Below are positions 44,991 through 56,823 of a stretch of DNA of 64,000 bases, one piece after another. The stretch comes from Isoetes taiwanensis (taxonomy: Eukaryota; Streptophyta; Lycopodiopsida; Isoetales; Isoetaceae): assembly GCA_021234155.1 (NCBI GenBank), contig JAJEKV010000095.1:2436372-2500371 (forward strand), in the 5' to 3' direction. How positions within the stretch are numbered: the first letter of the stretch is position 1; every line of letters starts with the position of its first letter. Under the pieces are notes generated by a model. That model had not been told where the DNA came from. It made no database searches and worked only from the letters and a program-made list of their open reading frames with translations. Made by a program: the position numbers and the translations under genes.

Positions 44991-46867
44991 CTAGTAATGG
45001 TGCCCAGCGTTGCTGGGCAAATGTTGGGAACATTTGTGGATGGAAACCTATTCAACTTAGACTCATTAACCAAGTCCATCATATCTAGGCTATAAGAGGT
45101 GTGCATTTGATAACCTTCCCTTTGCTCTATCCTGCATATCATTTTTTCCTCATTTTCTTACACACTTTCTTTTTTCCCTTTTCTTGTTTTTCCTGCACAT
45201 TTACTTTTCCCCTTCTCTCTCTTTTTTTTTCTTTTCTTTTTTACCCTCTTCTCCCTCCTCTTTTCCTTCCTTTTCTCCTTCTCATTTTTCCCTTTCCCTT
45301 TCCCGTTTTTGACGACTTTTTTCCTTCCCTTTTCACCTTTCTCCACCCTTCCCATTTTTCTCATGCTCTTTTTTTTCCTTTCCTTTTCCCATTCCTTTTG
45401 CTTTTCTCTTTTGCCTTCCCTTTTCTCATGCCCTTTTTGCATTTCCTTTTCCCACCTTTTTTTTTTGTTTTTTCTTCCTCCTCACCCTCTTCTTCTTTAT
45501 CTCATGTCTCTTTTTTCCCATTTTCTTCTTCCTTTTTTCTCATGCCTTTTTTCCTTTCCTTCCTCCTTTCCGCCTCCCTTTTTTTTTTTTCCCTTTCCTT
45601 CTTTTTTTTTTTCATCATTTCCCACCCTTTCCCTTTTTCCCCGTGCCCCTTTTCCTCTTTCCTTCCCCCTTCCTTTTCTCTTTCCCTTTCCCTTTCCCTT
45701 TCTTTTTTTTTTTCCTTTTTTTCCCATGTATTTTTCCATTCCCTTTTTTCCACTTTTTTTTACTTGCCTTTTCTTCCGCCTTTCCCTACCCTCTTCCCTT
45801 TTCCCCGTCCCTATTCCCCTTTTTTTTCTTTTTCTTTTCCCTTTCCTATGCTCTTTTTTCCCTTTATTTTTTACCCTTTCCTCATCCTTTCCCTTTTCTA
45901 GTTTTTTTCAGCCCTTTTTCCTTCCTCTTTTCCATTTTCCCTCCTTATTCCTTGTGTTCTTTTTTCTTTCCCCTTTCCCCTTTCGCCTCCCATTTCCTTT
46001 TTCCTTTTCCTTCTTTTTTTCATCCTTTTCTCTTTTTCCATGCCCTTTTCCTCTTTCCTTTCCACCCTTTTTTTTTTCCTTCTCTATTTTCCTTTCCATT
46101 TTCCCCACACCCTTTTCCATTCCATTTTTTCCACCTTTTTCACATGCCCTTTTTCCTCCTTTTCCCACCCTCTTCCCCTTTTCCCTTTTCCTCTTTTCCT
46201 ATTCCATGTTTTCTGTTCTCTTTTTGCTTTTCGCTTTTCCCTTTTCCCTTTTCCATCTCGTTTTCCCTTTTTTTTTTTTTCCCTTTCCTCATCCTTTTCC
46301 TCTTCTCGTGCCACTTTCTCCTTCCTCTCTCATTTCCCTCTCCCTTTTCCTCATGCCCTTTTCCCTTTTTTGCCTCCTTTTTTCCTTTTTCCCTTCCCTT
46401 TCTATTTTTCCATGCCCTTTTTTTCCTTCTCTCCATCATTCTTATCTTCCCATTTTTCCTTAGTCACCATTTCCGTCTTCACCTTTTTCCGTTGCCCTAT
46501 TTTTCTTCCTTTTTCCTCCCTTCCCTTTTCTTTTCCCCTTTATTCTGTCCTCACCCTTTCCCCCCTTTTCCTTTTCATAGTGTCCTTTTTTCCTTCCTTT
46601 TTCTCCCTTTCTTTTTCTTTCCCTTTTTCGTGTTTCTTTTCCCTTTCCTTTTCCTTCTCAGTCTTTCCCTTTTACCCATGCCTTTTTGCCTCTCACTTTG
46701 CCCTTTTCTCTGCCATTTTCCCTTTCCTCTTAAGAGATCAGAGCATGGCCAATCACGGTGGTGGGAAGTTGTGCGATAAATCTCGGCTGTCGAATGCAAT
46801 CAGACGATCTCAACTATCTAAATTAGGGTTTGATTGAAGACATACGCTAAAACTTTATAATATAAGA
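44991..46867 (-). mobile_element. Non-autonomous Helitron with pyrimidine-rich body
   Basis: 3' CTAG at 44991 with hairpin GCCCAGC-GTT-GCTGGGC; 5' end TCTTATATTATAAAG at 46867. Flanks are A and T (gata / tattttttt). 45110-46735 is almost pure C/T on the plus strand. The long Phe/Pro/Ser-rich ORFs inside are not genes. The 5' 130 bp are shared with 14706-14842. It probably inserted into the older Helitron that ends at 44576. Confidence 0.88.
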
Positions 46868-47729
46868 TATTTTTTTGAATGCAATGAAAAAGATGTCTTA
46901 TCCTAGGGTTGATAACAATGCCAAGATCTTTCGATACCTAAGTTGTGTGTTCATTATTGTCTTTCATCTTCGTTGCATGGGAGAATTTTAAGAGAAAGTT
47001 CTTTAAAAAAGGGCCTTTTTATCCACGTCACATGTCATTTTACCATACCCCCTTTCGTTTCGTATAACCCTTGTAGCTGTTGTTAAAAAAGGACATGACA
47101 ATACAATCATTTAAGTATAAAATTGTAGTTGTTGAAAAATGACATGGCGCATAGTTGTAGAAAAGAACATGGCAACACTACAACCCCAACATTTGGTCCA
47201 CGGCTGAAAACAATAGTAAAAACAAAATACGGATTGTTTTTTTGAAGATTTAGAAAAAACGTACACGTAGTTATACGGAGGTGTGGTTTTTCAAGAATAT
47301 CTTGGTAGTTTTTTTAGGGAGCCATAGCTTTTGTTTTTAAGAATGTGTGGTTTCTTAAGAAGGTGTAGTTTCTTTTTTACGGATGTGTTGTTTTCTCAGG
47401 CGGTATGGTATTTTGAAGAGATGTTGTTTAATAAGGTGTTGTTTTTTAAGGTAGTGTTTTTTTTTGAGGTGTGGTTTTTTATGGTTTTCTAAAAAACCAT
47501 GTATGACCAAGTTGTCCACAGGCCATTACTTCCACAAAATGGCGGCATAAAACAGATGTATGCATACTTGACACACTCACTAGCATTTGACTTCATACAT
47601 GTGTCTGAGCTTGTAGAGCATGAAACTTGAAGACATCCATCACTTGGCAACTTGTAGAAGATACATTGATACGAAGAACCAAAGGTAGACATTGGTTTGG
47701 CATACACATAGGCATTTCTTGAAGGACTC
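46868..47729. other. No gene recognised
   Basis: AT-rich with repeated motifs of the type gtagtttttt / gtgtggtttttt, resembling part of 16340-16440. No ORF of note. Confidence 0.45.
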
Positions 47730-48835
47730 AAACATGCCACACCCACTCTAACATGCCACGTGGGCTCCAACATGCCACCTAGGCTCCAACATGCCAAGGT
47801 GGCTCAAACATGCCAAGGTGGCTCAAATATGCCACGTGGGCTCCAACATGCCACGTCGGCTCCAACATGCCACCTAGGCTCCAACATGCTAAGGTGGCTC
47901 AAACATGTCACCTAGGCTCCAACATGCTAAGGTGGCTCAAACATGTCACCTAGGCTCCAACAAGCCAAGGTGGCTCACAACATGAGGCTCCAACAAGCCA
48001 AGGTGGCTCACAACATGCCACCTAGGCTCCAACATGCCAAGGTAGCTCAAATGTGCCATGCAAGCTCCAATATGCCACCTAGGCTCCAACATGCCAAGGT
48101 GGCTCAAACATGCCATGCGGGCTCCAACATGCCGAGGTGGCTCAAACATGCCACGTGGGCTCCAACATGCCACCTAGGCTCCAACACACCAAGGTGGCTC
48201 ATATGTGCTACCTAGGCTCCAACATTCCAAGGTGGCTCGGACATGCCACGGGCTCCAACATGCCATCTAGGCTCCAACATGCCAAGGTGGCTCAAACATG
48301 TCACCTAGGCTCAAACATGCCAAGGTAGCTCAAACATGCCAAGGTAGCTCAAACATGCCACGCGGGTTCCAACATGCCACCTAGGCTCCAACATACTAAG
48401 GTGGCTCAAACGTGCCACATAGGCTCCAAGCCACCTAGGCTCAAACATGCCAAGGTGGTCGAAATATGCCAAAGTGGCCACGTGGGATCCAACATGCCAC
48501 CTAGACTCAAACATCCCAAGGTGGCTCAAACATGCCACGCAGGCTCTAACATGCCACCTAGGTCCAACATGCCAAGGTGGCTCAAATATGCCATGTGGGC
48601 TCCAACATGTCACCTAGGCTCCAACACACCAAGGTGGCTCAAACATGCCACTTGGGCTCCAACATGCCACCTAGACTCAAACATGCCAAGGTGGCTCAAA
48701 CATGCCACCTAGGCTCCAACATGCCAAGGTGGCTCAAACATGCCACCTAGGCTCCAACATGCCAAGGTGGCTCAATCATGCCACCTAGGCTCCAACATGC
48801 CACCTAGGCTTAAACATGCCAAGGTGGCTCAACAC
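47730..48835. repeat. Minisatellite, inverted arm 1
   Basis: The 19/38-bp minisatellite family in reverse-complement orientation (aacatgccacctaggctcc / aaacatgccaaggtggctc). Confidence 0.92.
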
Positions 48836-49355
48836 AAGGAGCGTAGGTGGCATGTTTCAGCCACCTTGTCATGTTTGAGCCTAGGTGGCGTGTTTGAGAT
48901 ACATTGGCACGTTGGAGCCTAGGTGGCAAGAACCAAGCCACCCAGGCATGTTGGAGCCTAGGTGGCATGTTGGAATCGTTGGGCATGTTTGAAGAAGCCC
49001 TCTTGCCGTGTTTGGAGCCTAGGTGGCAAATCCAAAGCCCAAAATGGCATGTTTGAGCCACCTTGGCATGTTGGAGCCTAGGTGGCATGTTGGCATGTTG
49101 GAGCCTAGGTGGCATGTTTGAGCCACCTTGGGAGCCTAAGTGGCATGTTTGAGCCATATTGGCATGTTGGAGTCCACGTAGCATGGTTGAGCCACCTTGG
49201 CATGTTGGAGCCTAGGTGGCGTGTTTGAGCCATATTGGCATGCTGGAGCCCACGTGGCATGGTTGAGCCACCTTGGCATGTTGGAGCCTAGGTGGCACGT
49301 TGGAGCCTAGGTGGCGTGTTTGAGCCATATTGGCATGTTGGAGCGCACGTGGCCA
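48836..49355. repeat. Minisatellite, arm 2 in opposite orientation
   Basis: The same family in the forward orientation (ggcatgttggagcctaggt), starting right after ctcaacacaaggagc. Together with 47730-48835 it forms a large inverted repeat. Confidence 0.9.
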
Positions 49356-51540
49356 AGATTAATGCCAAAATGGAAGGCCTGGATTTTGATCTAGGTCTTA
49401 TCATTCTAATGGTCGTTCAAATTAACAAGCCTGTTCCCTTGCCCGCCTCCACCACCTTGACCGCTATTCCGTTCGAATGCTCCAGCTATGGCGATTGCAT
49501 CCAGTTTGCTTCATCGACCGCTTTGCTTCATTCCACCATCGCCGGATCTATCCAAAGCTTTGTTTATTATGTTCTTCATATTGCCGGATTTTTGAAGTTG
49601 AACTCAACTCAATCATTTTAAAAAAAGCGGACTGTGGTGAAGTTCTTCAATTCGATGCACTCGAAGTTTATAGAGCATGCTTTTCTTGATGGCTGGGTTT
49701 GAGGATGCAATTTCGGTTGTTGCTATTGCAAAAGAATCCTGAAGTCTCGAGCCCAGTTTAACGGCCCTAAAACTGCTTTTTGAACATGTACGAGGAGTTA
49801 TTGTGCAGTTCGAGGCAAAAAGCAGGAAGCCAGAGGTTTTGGAGCAGGCCGTTTTGCTCTAATACAAAGCAGGGTATTTCACTACGAAAAAAGCAAGGAT
49901 TAGATATGTTTGTAGATTTCAGAAGTGGATTTATGCCCGGTCTATCTTTTAATTTTATTTGCTCTACTAGGGGGCTTTTATCAGCTGGAACTAGTGAAAA
50001 TCCTACTATGTACTTCTTACAGGCAAGCTTGGCCTTCGCTTCTTTCGAGCAAACATAACTAGGCTTGCAAAAACTAGAGTTATTGCACCTAACAGAGTTG
50101 GCAATATGTAATTTGGGATCAACAAATGTCCTACTTCAATGCCCGTACATTTTAATGAAGTAAGGTTGCTTGGTGATACGTGCCCCATTTCCACCTTGCC
50201 AACATTTGCAATGAAGGATCGTGCCACTGATGTTTCATTGCACTTCTGGTGTTACATTCATTAATATTGATGTTGTATACTCCATGGCAACTCTTCCCGG
50301 AACTCAAAAGTACTTGAACTTAATCTGGCAGATGCATTAGTTTCCATGGGCCTTGCCCTTGCGAACACAATTCTTGTTTAAAATGAAGGACGCACTATCA
50401 ATGCTCCCTATTACCTTGTTGAAAAGAACCAAATATTGCAACAGAAGACAATATTATTCTAGAATCTGACTTTGAAGGCCAGTGTACTAAAAGACTTTGT
50501 CGCCCAAATGCATCACATCCAAACCATGAAATTTGTGATTCTGCTACAAGTTGGGAATTGCCTTTAGTTCCATGCATTGATACCAATTTGTAATATAACA
50601 TACATGCCAGAAAATCAATGACCATGGGCCTCATGCAGTGGGTTCTTCCATAACAGGACGAGATCATTGATGTGTTCACAAGCGTGTATGACCTACAATT
50701 CGTAGGTAGTTAAACTGTAGCCAAGGTTTTGAATCCTGGTTCCTAAATCCGAACTTGCTGTGTTGTAGAGTATGAACGAAGCCAAAATGTGGTCTTTTGA
50801 AGCTGGTGTGGTGGGTGTACACCCTATCTAAATTGGACTGTGTCAAGTTCAGAAGCCATGAAGAATGAATGAGTGGATTTGCAGATATTAGAACTGGGCT
50901 TTTGACATTACCTATCTCTCTAACATTCCGCGCATGAAAACTCCCGAGTTCCCTCTGCTCTCTGGCTCCTATGGCTTTTTGCATGGGAAGTCCGCTATCT
51001 TGAATCTTATCTGTCCCTTTCACCGCGTGCCCTAATCTGGGCCCTTGTTCTAGTATAAACAAGGCATATTCCTTTCTCACCTCCATCAGACCTAGGGTTG
51101 GCCCTTCGGGCAACCAAAAACCCTTAATTCTCGCTTGGCAAAATCATAGGAATAATTCGAGGGCAAATTGTAAAAATACCCCAATATTTTGGGTATTTAT
51201 AAAAATGCCCCTACTTGTTTAAAAATTGTCAAAATGCCCTGTGCAAAGCCTGATGCCCTCCATTGCAATATGCAATGCCCAACCTGTCATACTGCATAAG
51301 CAATCAATCAGACCCACAAATTTGTTCTCGATAAGCTTGGCCCCTGGGATTTATGATCCGATTATGATCTGACATATGATTAAGTGGCTTTTCTTGGAGA
51401 CACGTGGGACGTATTTATCGTCAACTAGAGTGGGCCGCAGGTACATGTGTTGTCGTCGTCAACTTCAAATTCAGTTGTGTTTTGTTTCAATGGAGTAGAA
51501 ACCTTGCAATTGCTCAGATCAAGTGGCTTAATTGGAGTTC
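49356..51540. other. No gene recognised; possible captured exons
   Basis: More GC-balanced than its surroundings. Open stretches exist (plus strand near 50035-50250; minus strand 50676-51113, whose start region resembles a first exon), but I cannot assign them. Confidence 0.4.
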
Positions 51541-51549
51541 ACAAAGCAC

Positions 51550-51850
51550 TCTTATGTTACAAAATTGTAATATTTGTCACACGTTACAAATGAGACTTGT
51601 AACGCGTTACAAACTTTAATGCTTGTCACACGTTACAGATTTAAGTTGTACCTCGTTACACAATTTACTATTTGCCACATGTTACAAACAAGTCTATACA
51701 AATTTTAGTAACACGTTACAAGTATACAAGGTGTGCTACCCGTTACAAAATACAATGTTTTCTATCACGTGTGACAAATCTAAAATTGCGTTACAAATTA
51801 ATATGCGTTACAAATCAATCCGTTACAAACCCCCATTAGCCCTTGTAGTG
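51550..51850. repeat. Right subterminal repeats of the 13.6-kb CACTA element
   Basis: Many copies of cacacgttacaaa / gtaacgcgttac and variants in both orientations, ending in CCTTGTAGTG. The matching left set is at 38255-38530. Such arrays are transposase-binding sites in CACTA elements. Confidence 0.75.
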
Positions 51851-52213
51851 TACAATGCCTTAGCAAATAAAGTACTCTGTCCTACTACTATAAAGACATG
51901 TGAATGGAAGTATAGGACATGTAGAGAATCAAATATTCTTTCCTACATCTATAAAGACATGTGACAATAGAATTATTAGACATGTAGAAATTCAAGTACT
52001 CTTTCCTACAGTGGATTGTATTATAAAATGACATGTCACAATAGAAGAAACTACAAAACAACAGTGGATGTTTTAGTCCACTGAAAAAAGAACACCATTA
52101 TCGAACAAAACCATACCTTCACAAATCCACATGTAGGATTCTTTGAAAACAGGACATGTAGACCTACCAAAACTGATGTTTTCAACAGTGGACCAAAAAC
52201 CGGGGTGAGTGTG
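51851..52213. repeat. ~157-bp repeat continuation and right end of the large element
   Basis: 51851-52010 repeats agtactctgtcctac and tataaagacatgtg as at 37900-38240. 52189-52213 is the inverted terminal repeat of the 28.3-kb element (gtggaccaaaaaccggggtg, then agtgtg). Confidence 0.75.
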
Positions 52214-52253
52214 CTTGCGCCAAGAACAAAATTGAAAGAGTTGAACCACAGGA

Positions 52254-52324
52254 TGCATTGGCCGAGAATCGAACTTGGGTCTGTACCGTGGCAGGGTACT
52301 ATTCTACCACTAGACCACCAATGC
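52254..52324 (-). tRNA. tRNA-Gly(GCC), one T-stem mismatch
   Basis: 71 nt, anticodon GCC, T-loop TTCGATT, and the same CCAAG/CTCGG T-stem mismatch as the copy at 2317. It lies directly beside the right end of the 28.3-kb insertion. Confidence 0.77.
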
Positions 52325-52707
52325 ACAAGTAATAAATGAATACCTTCTTAATTAACAAGCACATACAACAAACTCAATTAAATGCATCTCATAATCCAGT
52401 TCGCAAAAAAATATCGTGGTCGTACAATAAGGTGTAGGAATGGTTGTTCTTCTAATAAGTCCAAACAAATGATTATGCCAAGGCATAAAGCGACAAGATT
52501 TGCTCAATCACCGTGTTGTTCCATGCGACATGTAAATGAGTAACAATGTTGAGCATTCGTGTGCCACTAATGGAGGCTATGCATAAACCCTAGAATATTG
52601 CGTCAGTGGAAGAGTGCGTAGGGAATCTGAATGACAAACTCTAAGTATTAATCGAATGGACGTATGTGATAGTAGGGACTATAAAATAATATGAACAAGC
52701 TCCTACA

Positions 52708-52785
52708 CGTGATAGGATTCAAACCTATGCGAGCGAAGCCCACATGATTTCTGGTCATGCCCAATAACCACTCTGACATATCCAC
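52708..52785 (-). pseudogene. tRNA-Ser(AGA) C33 variant with shortened acceptor
   Basis: 78 nt. Four acceptor-stem bases on the 3' side are missing (cacgtgataggattc). Loop CCAGAAA, T-loop TTTGAAT. Confidence 0.75.
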
Positions 52786-53030
52786 GACGACATCTGGAAT
52801 ACTTCCGATTCTTCTTAGATCATTGAGATATTTAGGAGGATAGGATTTGTCTAGTCATTTGTTCTCTCATTGTGATGTTTGATGGTTGGAAGAGCAAGAT
52901 TAGCTTCGATCTCATTTCTCACACTATGGTGCAATCGATTGCTCAGTTATCCTTATGTCATTATCAACACATTAAATCTTCTTTTTGGCTCTTGCGCCAA
53001 GAACAAAATTGGAAGAGTTGAACCACAGGA

Positions 53031-53101
53031 TGCATTGGCCGAGAATCGAACTCGGGTCTGTACTGTGGCAAGGTACTATTCTACCACTAGACCACCAATG
53101 C
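53031..53101 (-). tRNA. tRNA-Gly(GCC) with one anticodon-stem mismatch
   Basis: 71 nt. The anticodon arm GTACC-TTGCCAC-AGTAC keeps GCC but has a C-A mismatch next to the loop, and loop position 32 is T. Other stems are perfect. The same variant is at 54684 and 56338. Confidence 0.8.
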
Positions 53102-53519
53102 ACAAGTAATACAAATGAATACCTTCTTTATTAACAAGCACATACAACCAACTCAATCAAATGCATCTCATAATCCAGTTTTCAAAAAAATATCTTGGTC
53201 GTACAATAAGGTGCAGGAATGGTTGTTCTTCTAATAAGTCCAAACAAACGATTATGCCAAGGCATAAAGCAACAAGATTTGCTCAATCACCGTGTTTTTC
53301 CATGCTTGAACTTGATATCATAAAAAATTGAAAGAATTAACATGTGAATGAGTAACAATGTCGAGCATTGGTGTGCCACTAATGGGGGCTATGCATAAAC
53401 TCTAGCATATTGCGCCAGTGGAAGAGTGCGTGGGGAAACTGAATGACAAACTCTAAGTATTAATCGAATGGACGTATGTGATAGTAGGGACTATAAAATA
53501 ATATGAATAAGCTCCTACA

Positions 53520-53601
53520 CGTGGATGATAGGATTCAAACCTATGCGAGCGAAGCCCACATGATTTCTGGTCATGCCCAATAACCACTCTGACACATCCA
53601 C
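53520..53601 (-). pseudogene. tRNA-Ser(AGA) variant with C33
   Basis: 82 nt, well-paired acceptor and anticodon stems, but loop CCAGAAA (U33 to C), T-loop TTTGAAT and A-box change TGTCAG. Confidence 0.72.
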
Positions 53602-53858
53602 GACGACATCTGGAATACTTCCGATTATTCTTAGATCATTGAGATATTTAGGAGGATAGGATTTGTCTAGTCATTTGTTCTCTCTCATTGTGATGTTTGA
53701 TGGTTGGAAGAGCAAGATTAGCTTCGATCTCATTTCTCACACTATGGTGCAATCGATTGCTCAGTTATCCTTATGTCATTATCAACATGGTTTAATGCAT
53801 TAAATCTTCTTTTTGGCTCTTGCGCCAAGAACAAAATTGGAAGAGTTGAACCACAGGA

Positions 53859-53929
53859 TGCATTGGCCGAGAATCGAACTCGGGTCTGTACCGTGGCAGG
53901 GTACTATTCTACCACTAGACCACCAATGC
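53859..53929 (-). tRNA. tRNA-Gly(GCC)
   Basis: Canonical 71-nt copy with all stems paired, GCC anticodon and TTCGATT T-loop. TTTT lies about 22 nt downstream. Confidence 0.94.
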
Positions 53930-54344
53930 ACAAGTAATACAAATGAATACCTTCTTAATTAACAAGCACATACAACCAACTCAATCAAATGCATCTCATA
54001 ATCCAGTTCTCAAAAAAATATCTTGGTCGTACAATAAGGTGCAGGAATGGTTGTTCTTCTAATAAGTCCAAACAAACGATTATGCCAAGGCATAAAGCAA
54101 CAAGATTTGCTCAATCACCGTGTTTTTCCATGCTTGAACTTGATATCATAAAAAATTGAAAGAATTAACATGTGAATGAGTAACAATGTCGAGCATTGGT
54201 GTGCCACTAATGGGGACTATGCATAAACTCTAGAATATTGCGCCAGTGGAAGAGTGCATGGGGAATCTGAATGACAAACTCTAAATATTAATCGAATGGA
54301 CGTATGTGATAGGGACTATAAAATAATATGAACAAGCTCCTACA

Positions 54345-54426
54345 CGTGGATGATAGGATTCGAACCTATGCGAGCAAAGCCCACATGATTTCTAGTCATG
54401 CCCAATAACCACTCTGGCACATCCAC
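54345..54426 (-). tRNA. tRNA-Ser(AGA)
   Basis: Canonical 82-nt copy, identical in the gene body to 7089-7170 and 55999-56080. Confidence 0.94.
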
Positions 54427-54683
54427 GCCAGCATGTGGAATACTTCCGATACTTCTTAGATCATTGAGATATTTAGGAGGATAGGATTTGGCTAGTCATT
54501 TATTCTCTCTCATTCTGATGTTTGATGGTTGGAAGAGCAAGATTAGCTTCGATCTCATTTCTCACCCTATGGTGCAATCGATTGCTCAGTTATCCTTATG
54601 TCATTATCAACATGGTTTAATGCATTAAATCTTCTTTTTGGCTCTTGCGCCAAGAACAAAATTAGAAGAGTTGAACCACAGGA

Positions 54684-54754
54684 TGCATTGGCCGAGAATC
54701 GAACTCGGGTCTGTACTGTGGCAAGGTACTATTCTACCACTAGACCACCAATGC
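54684..54754 (-). tRNA. tRNA-Gly(GCC) with one anticodon-stem mismatch
   Basis: Same variant as 53031 (TTGCCAC loop, C-A pair at the loop end of the anticodon stem). Confidence 0.8.
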
Positions 54755-55173
54755 ACAAGTAATACAAATGAATACCTTCTTAATTAACAAGCACATACAA
54801 CCAACTCAATCAAATGCATCTCATAATCCAGTTAAGCAAAAATATCGGTGGTCGCACAATAAGGTGCGGGGAATGGTTGTTCTTCTAATAAGTCCAAACA
54901 AACGATTATGCCAAGGCATAAAGCAACAAGATTTGCTCAATCACCGTGTTTTTCCATGCTTGAACTTGATATCATAAAAAATTGAAAGAATTAACATATG
55001 AATGAGTAACAATGTCGAGCATTGGTGTGCCACTAATGGGGGCTATGCATAAACTCTAGAATATTGCGCCAGTGGAAGAGTGCGTGGGGAAACTGAATGA
55101 CAAACTCTAAGTATTAATCGAATGGACGTATGTGATAGTAGGGACTATAAAATAATATGAATAAGCTCCTACA

Positions 55174-55255
55174 CGTGGATGATAGGATTCAAACCTATGC
55201 GAGCGAAGCCCACATAATTTCTGGTCATGCCCAATAACCACTCTGACACATCCAC
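55174..55255 (-). pseudogene. tRNA-Ser(AGA) variant with C33
   Basis: 82 nt, CCAGAAA loop, TTTGAAT T-loop. It also has an additional anticodon-stem mismatch (cataattt on the plus strand). Confidence 0.72.
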
Positions 55256-55512
55256 GACGACATCTGGAATACTTCCGATTATTCTTAGATCATTGAGATA
55301 TTTAGGAGGATAGGATTTGTCTAGTCATTTGTTCTCTCTCATTGTGATGTTTGATGGTTGGAAGAGCAAGATTAGCTTCGATCTCATTTCTCACACTATG
55401 GTGCAATCGATTGCTCAGTTATCCTTATGTCATTATCAACATGGTTTAATGCATTAAATCTTCTTTTTGGCTCTTGCGCCAAGAACAAAATTAGAAGAGT
55501 TGAACCACAGGA

Positions 55513-55583
55513 TGCATTGGCCGAGAATCGAACTCGGGTCTGTACCGTGGCAGGGTACTATTCTACCACTAGACCACCAATGC
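55513..55583 (-). tRNA. tRNA-Gly(GCC)
   Basis: Canonical 71-nt copy, gene body identical to 53859-53929. Confidence 0.94.
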
Positions 55584-55998
55584 ACAAGTAATACAAATGA
55601 ATACCTTCTTAATTAACAAGCACATACAACCAACTCAATCAAATGCATCTCATAATCCAGTTCTCAAAAAAATATCTTGGTCGTACAATAAGGTGCAGGA
55701 ATGGTTGTTCTTCTAATAAGTCCAAACAAACGATTATGCCAAGGCATAAAGCAACAAGATTTGCTCAATCACCGTGTTCTTCCATGCTTGAACTTGATAT
55801 CATAAAAAATTGAAAGAATTAACATGTGAATGAGTAACAATGTCGAGCATTGGTGTGCCACTAATGGGGACTATGCATAAACTCTAGAATATTGCGCCAG
55901 TGGAAGAGTGCGTGGGGAATCTGAATGACAAACTCTAAATATTAATCGAATGGACGTATGTGATAGGGACTATAAAATAATATGAACAAGCTCCTACA

Positions 55999-56080
55999 CG
56001 TGGATGATAGGATTCGAACCTATGCGAGCAAAGCCCACATGATTTCTAGTCATGCCCAATAACCACTCTGGCACATCCAC
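55999..56080 (-). tRNA. tRNA-Ser(AGA)
   Basis: Canonical 82-nt copy with anticodon AGA, long variable arm and intact A and B boxes. Confidence 0.94.
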
Positions 56081-56337
56081 GCCAGCATGTGGAATACTTC
56101 CGATACTTCTTAGATCATTGAGATATTTAGGAGGATAGGATTTGGCTAGTCATTTATTCTCTCTCATTCTGATGTTTGATGGTTGGAAGAGCAAGATTAG
56201 CTTCGATCTCATTTCTCACCCGATGGTGCAATCGATTGCTCAGTTATCCTTATGTCATTATCAACATGGGTTAATGCATTAAATCTTCTTTTTGGCTCTT
56301 GCGCCAAGAACAAAATTAGAAGAGTTGAACCACAGGA

Positions 56338-56408
56338 TGCATTGGCCGAGAATCGAACTCGGGTCTGTACTGTGGCAAGGTACTATTCTACCACTAGACC
56401 ACCAATGC
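56338..56408 (-). tRNA. tRNA-Gly(GCC) with one anticodon-stem mismatch
   Basis: Same variant as 53031 and 54684. Last Gly copy of the array. Confidence 0.8.
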
Positions 56409-56823
56409 ACAAGTAATACAAATGAATACCTTCTTAATTAACAAGCACATACAACCAACTCAATCAAATGCATCTCATAATCCAGTTCTCAAAAAAATAT
56501 CTTGGTCGTACAATAAGGTGCAGGAATGGTTGTTCTTCTAATAAGTCCAAACAAACGATTATGCCAAGGCATAAAGCAACAAGATTTGCTCAATCACCGT
56601 GTTCTTCCATGCTTGAACTTGATATCATAAAAAATTGAAAGAATTAACATGTGAATGAGTAACAATGTCGAGCATTGGTGTGCCACTAATGGGGGCTATG
56701 CATAAACTCTAGAATATTGCGCCAGTGGAAGAGTGCGTAGGGAATCTGAATGACAAACTCTAAATATTAATCGAATGGACGTATGTGATAGGGACTATAA
56801 AATAATATGAACAAGCTCCTACA

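Larger units (their letters stand above)
38241..51850. mobile_element. 13.6-kb CACTA-like element with captured gene fragments
   Basis: It starts CACTAGTAGAA at 38241 and ends CCTTGTAGTG at 51850. The outer inverted repeat is short (CACTA), followed by subterminal repeats of the type GTTTGTAACG / GTCACACGTTAC at both ends. The target duplication TAC is at 38238-38240 and 51851-51853. The flanking tandem repeat shows the same site empty at 38081-38083 (ttcctacaatgcc). Inside are degenerate transposase-type exons, at least three host gene fragments, a Helitron and a minisatellite palindrome. Confidence 0.82.
23887..52213. mobile_element. 28.3-kb nested insertion with CACTA-like ends in the tRNA array
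   Basis: The left end CACACT.ACCCCG..TTTTGGTCCAC is seen cleanly in the duplicate at 16173 and in blended form at 23887. The right end at 52213 is its inverted complement (about 22 of 25 positions). CTT flanks both ends (23884-23886 and 52214-52216), and the uninterrupted array unit reads ggctCTTgcgcc with a single CTT. A 3-bp duplication fits the CACTA superfamily, although CACAC is not the usual CACTA start. Two further CACTA elements and most minisatellites of the window lie inside it. Its own transposase is not recognised. Confidence 0.65.

Noticed and set aside
45101..46837. 266- to 384-codon ORFs, membrane-protein-like by hydrophobicity
   Set aside because: The hydrophobicity follows from TTT/CCC/TCC codons of the C/T tract; several overlapping frames are equally open.
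47943..49184. Minisatellite as a possible CRISPR-like array
   Set aside because: Both repeat and spacer positions are repetitive, there are no unique spacers, and the genome is a plant nuclear one.
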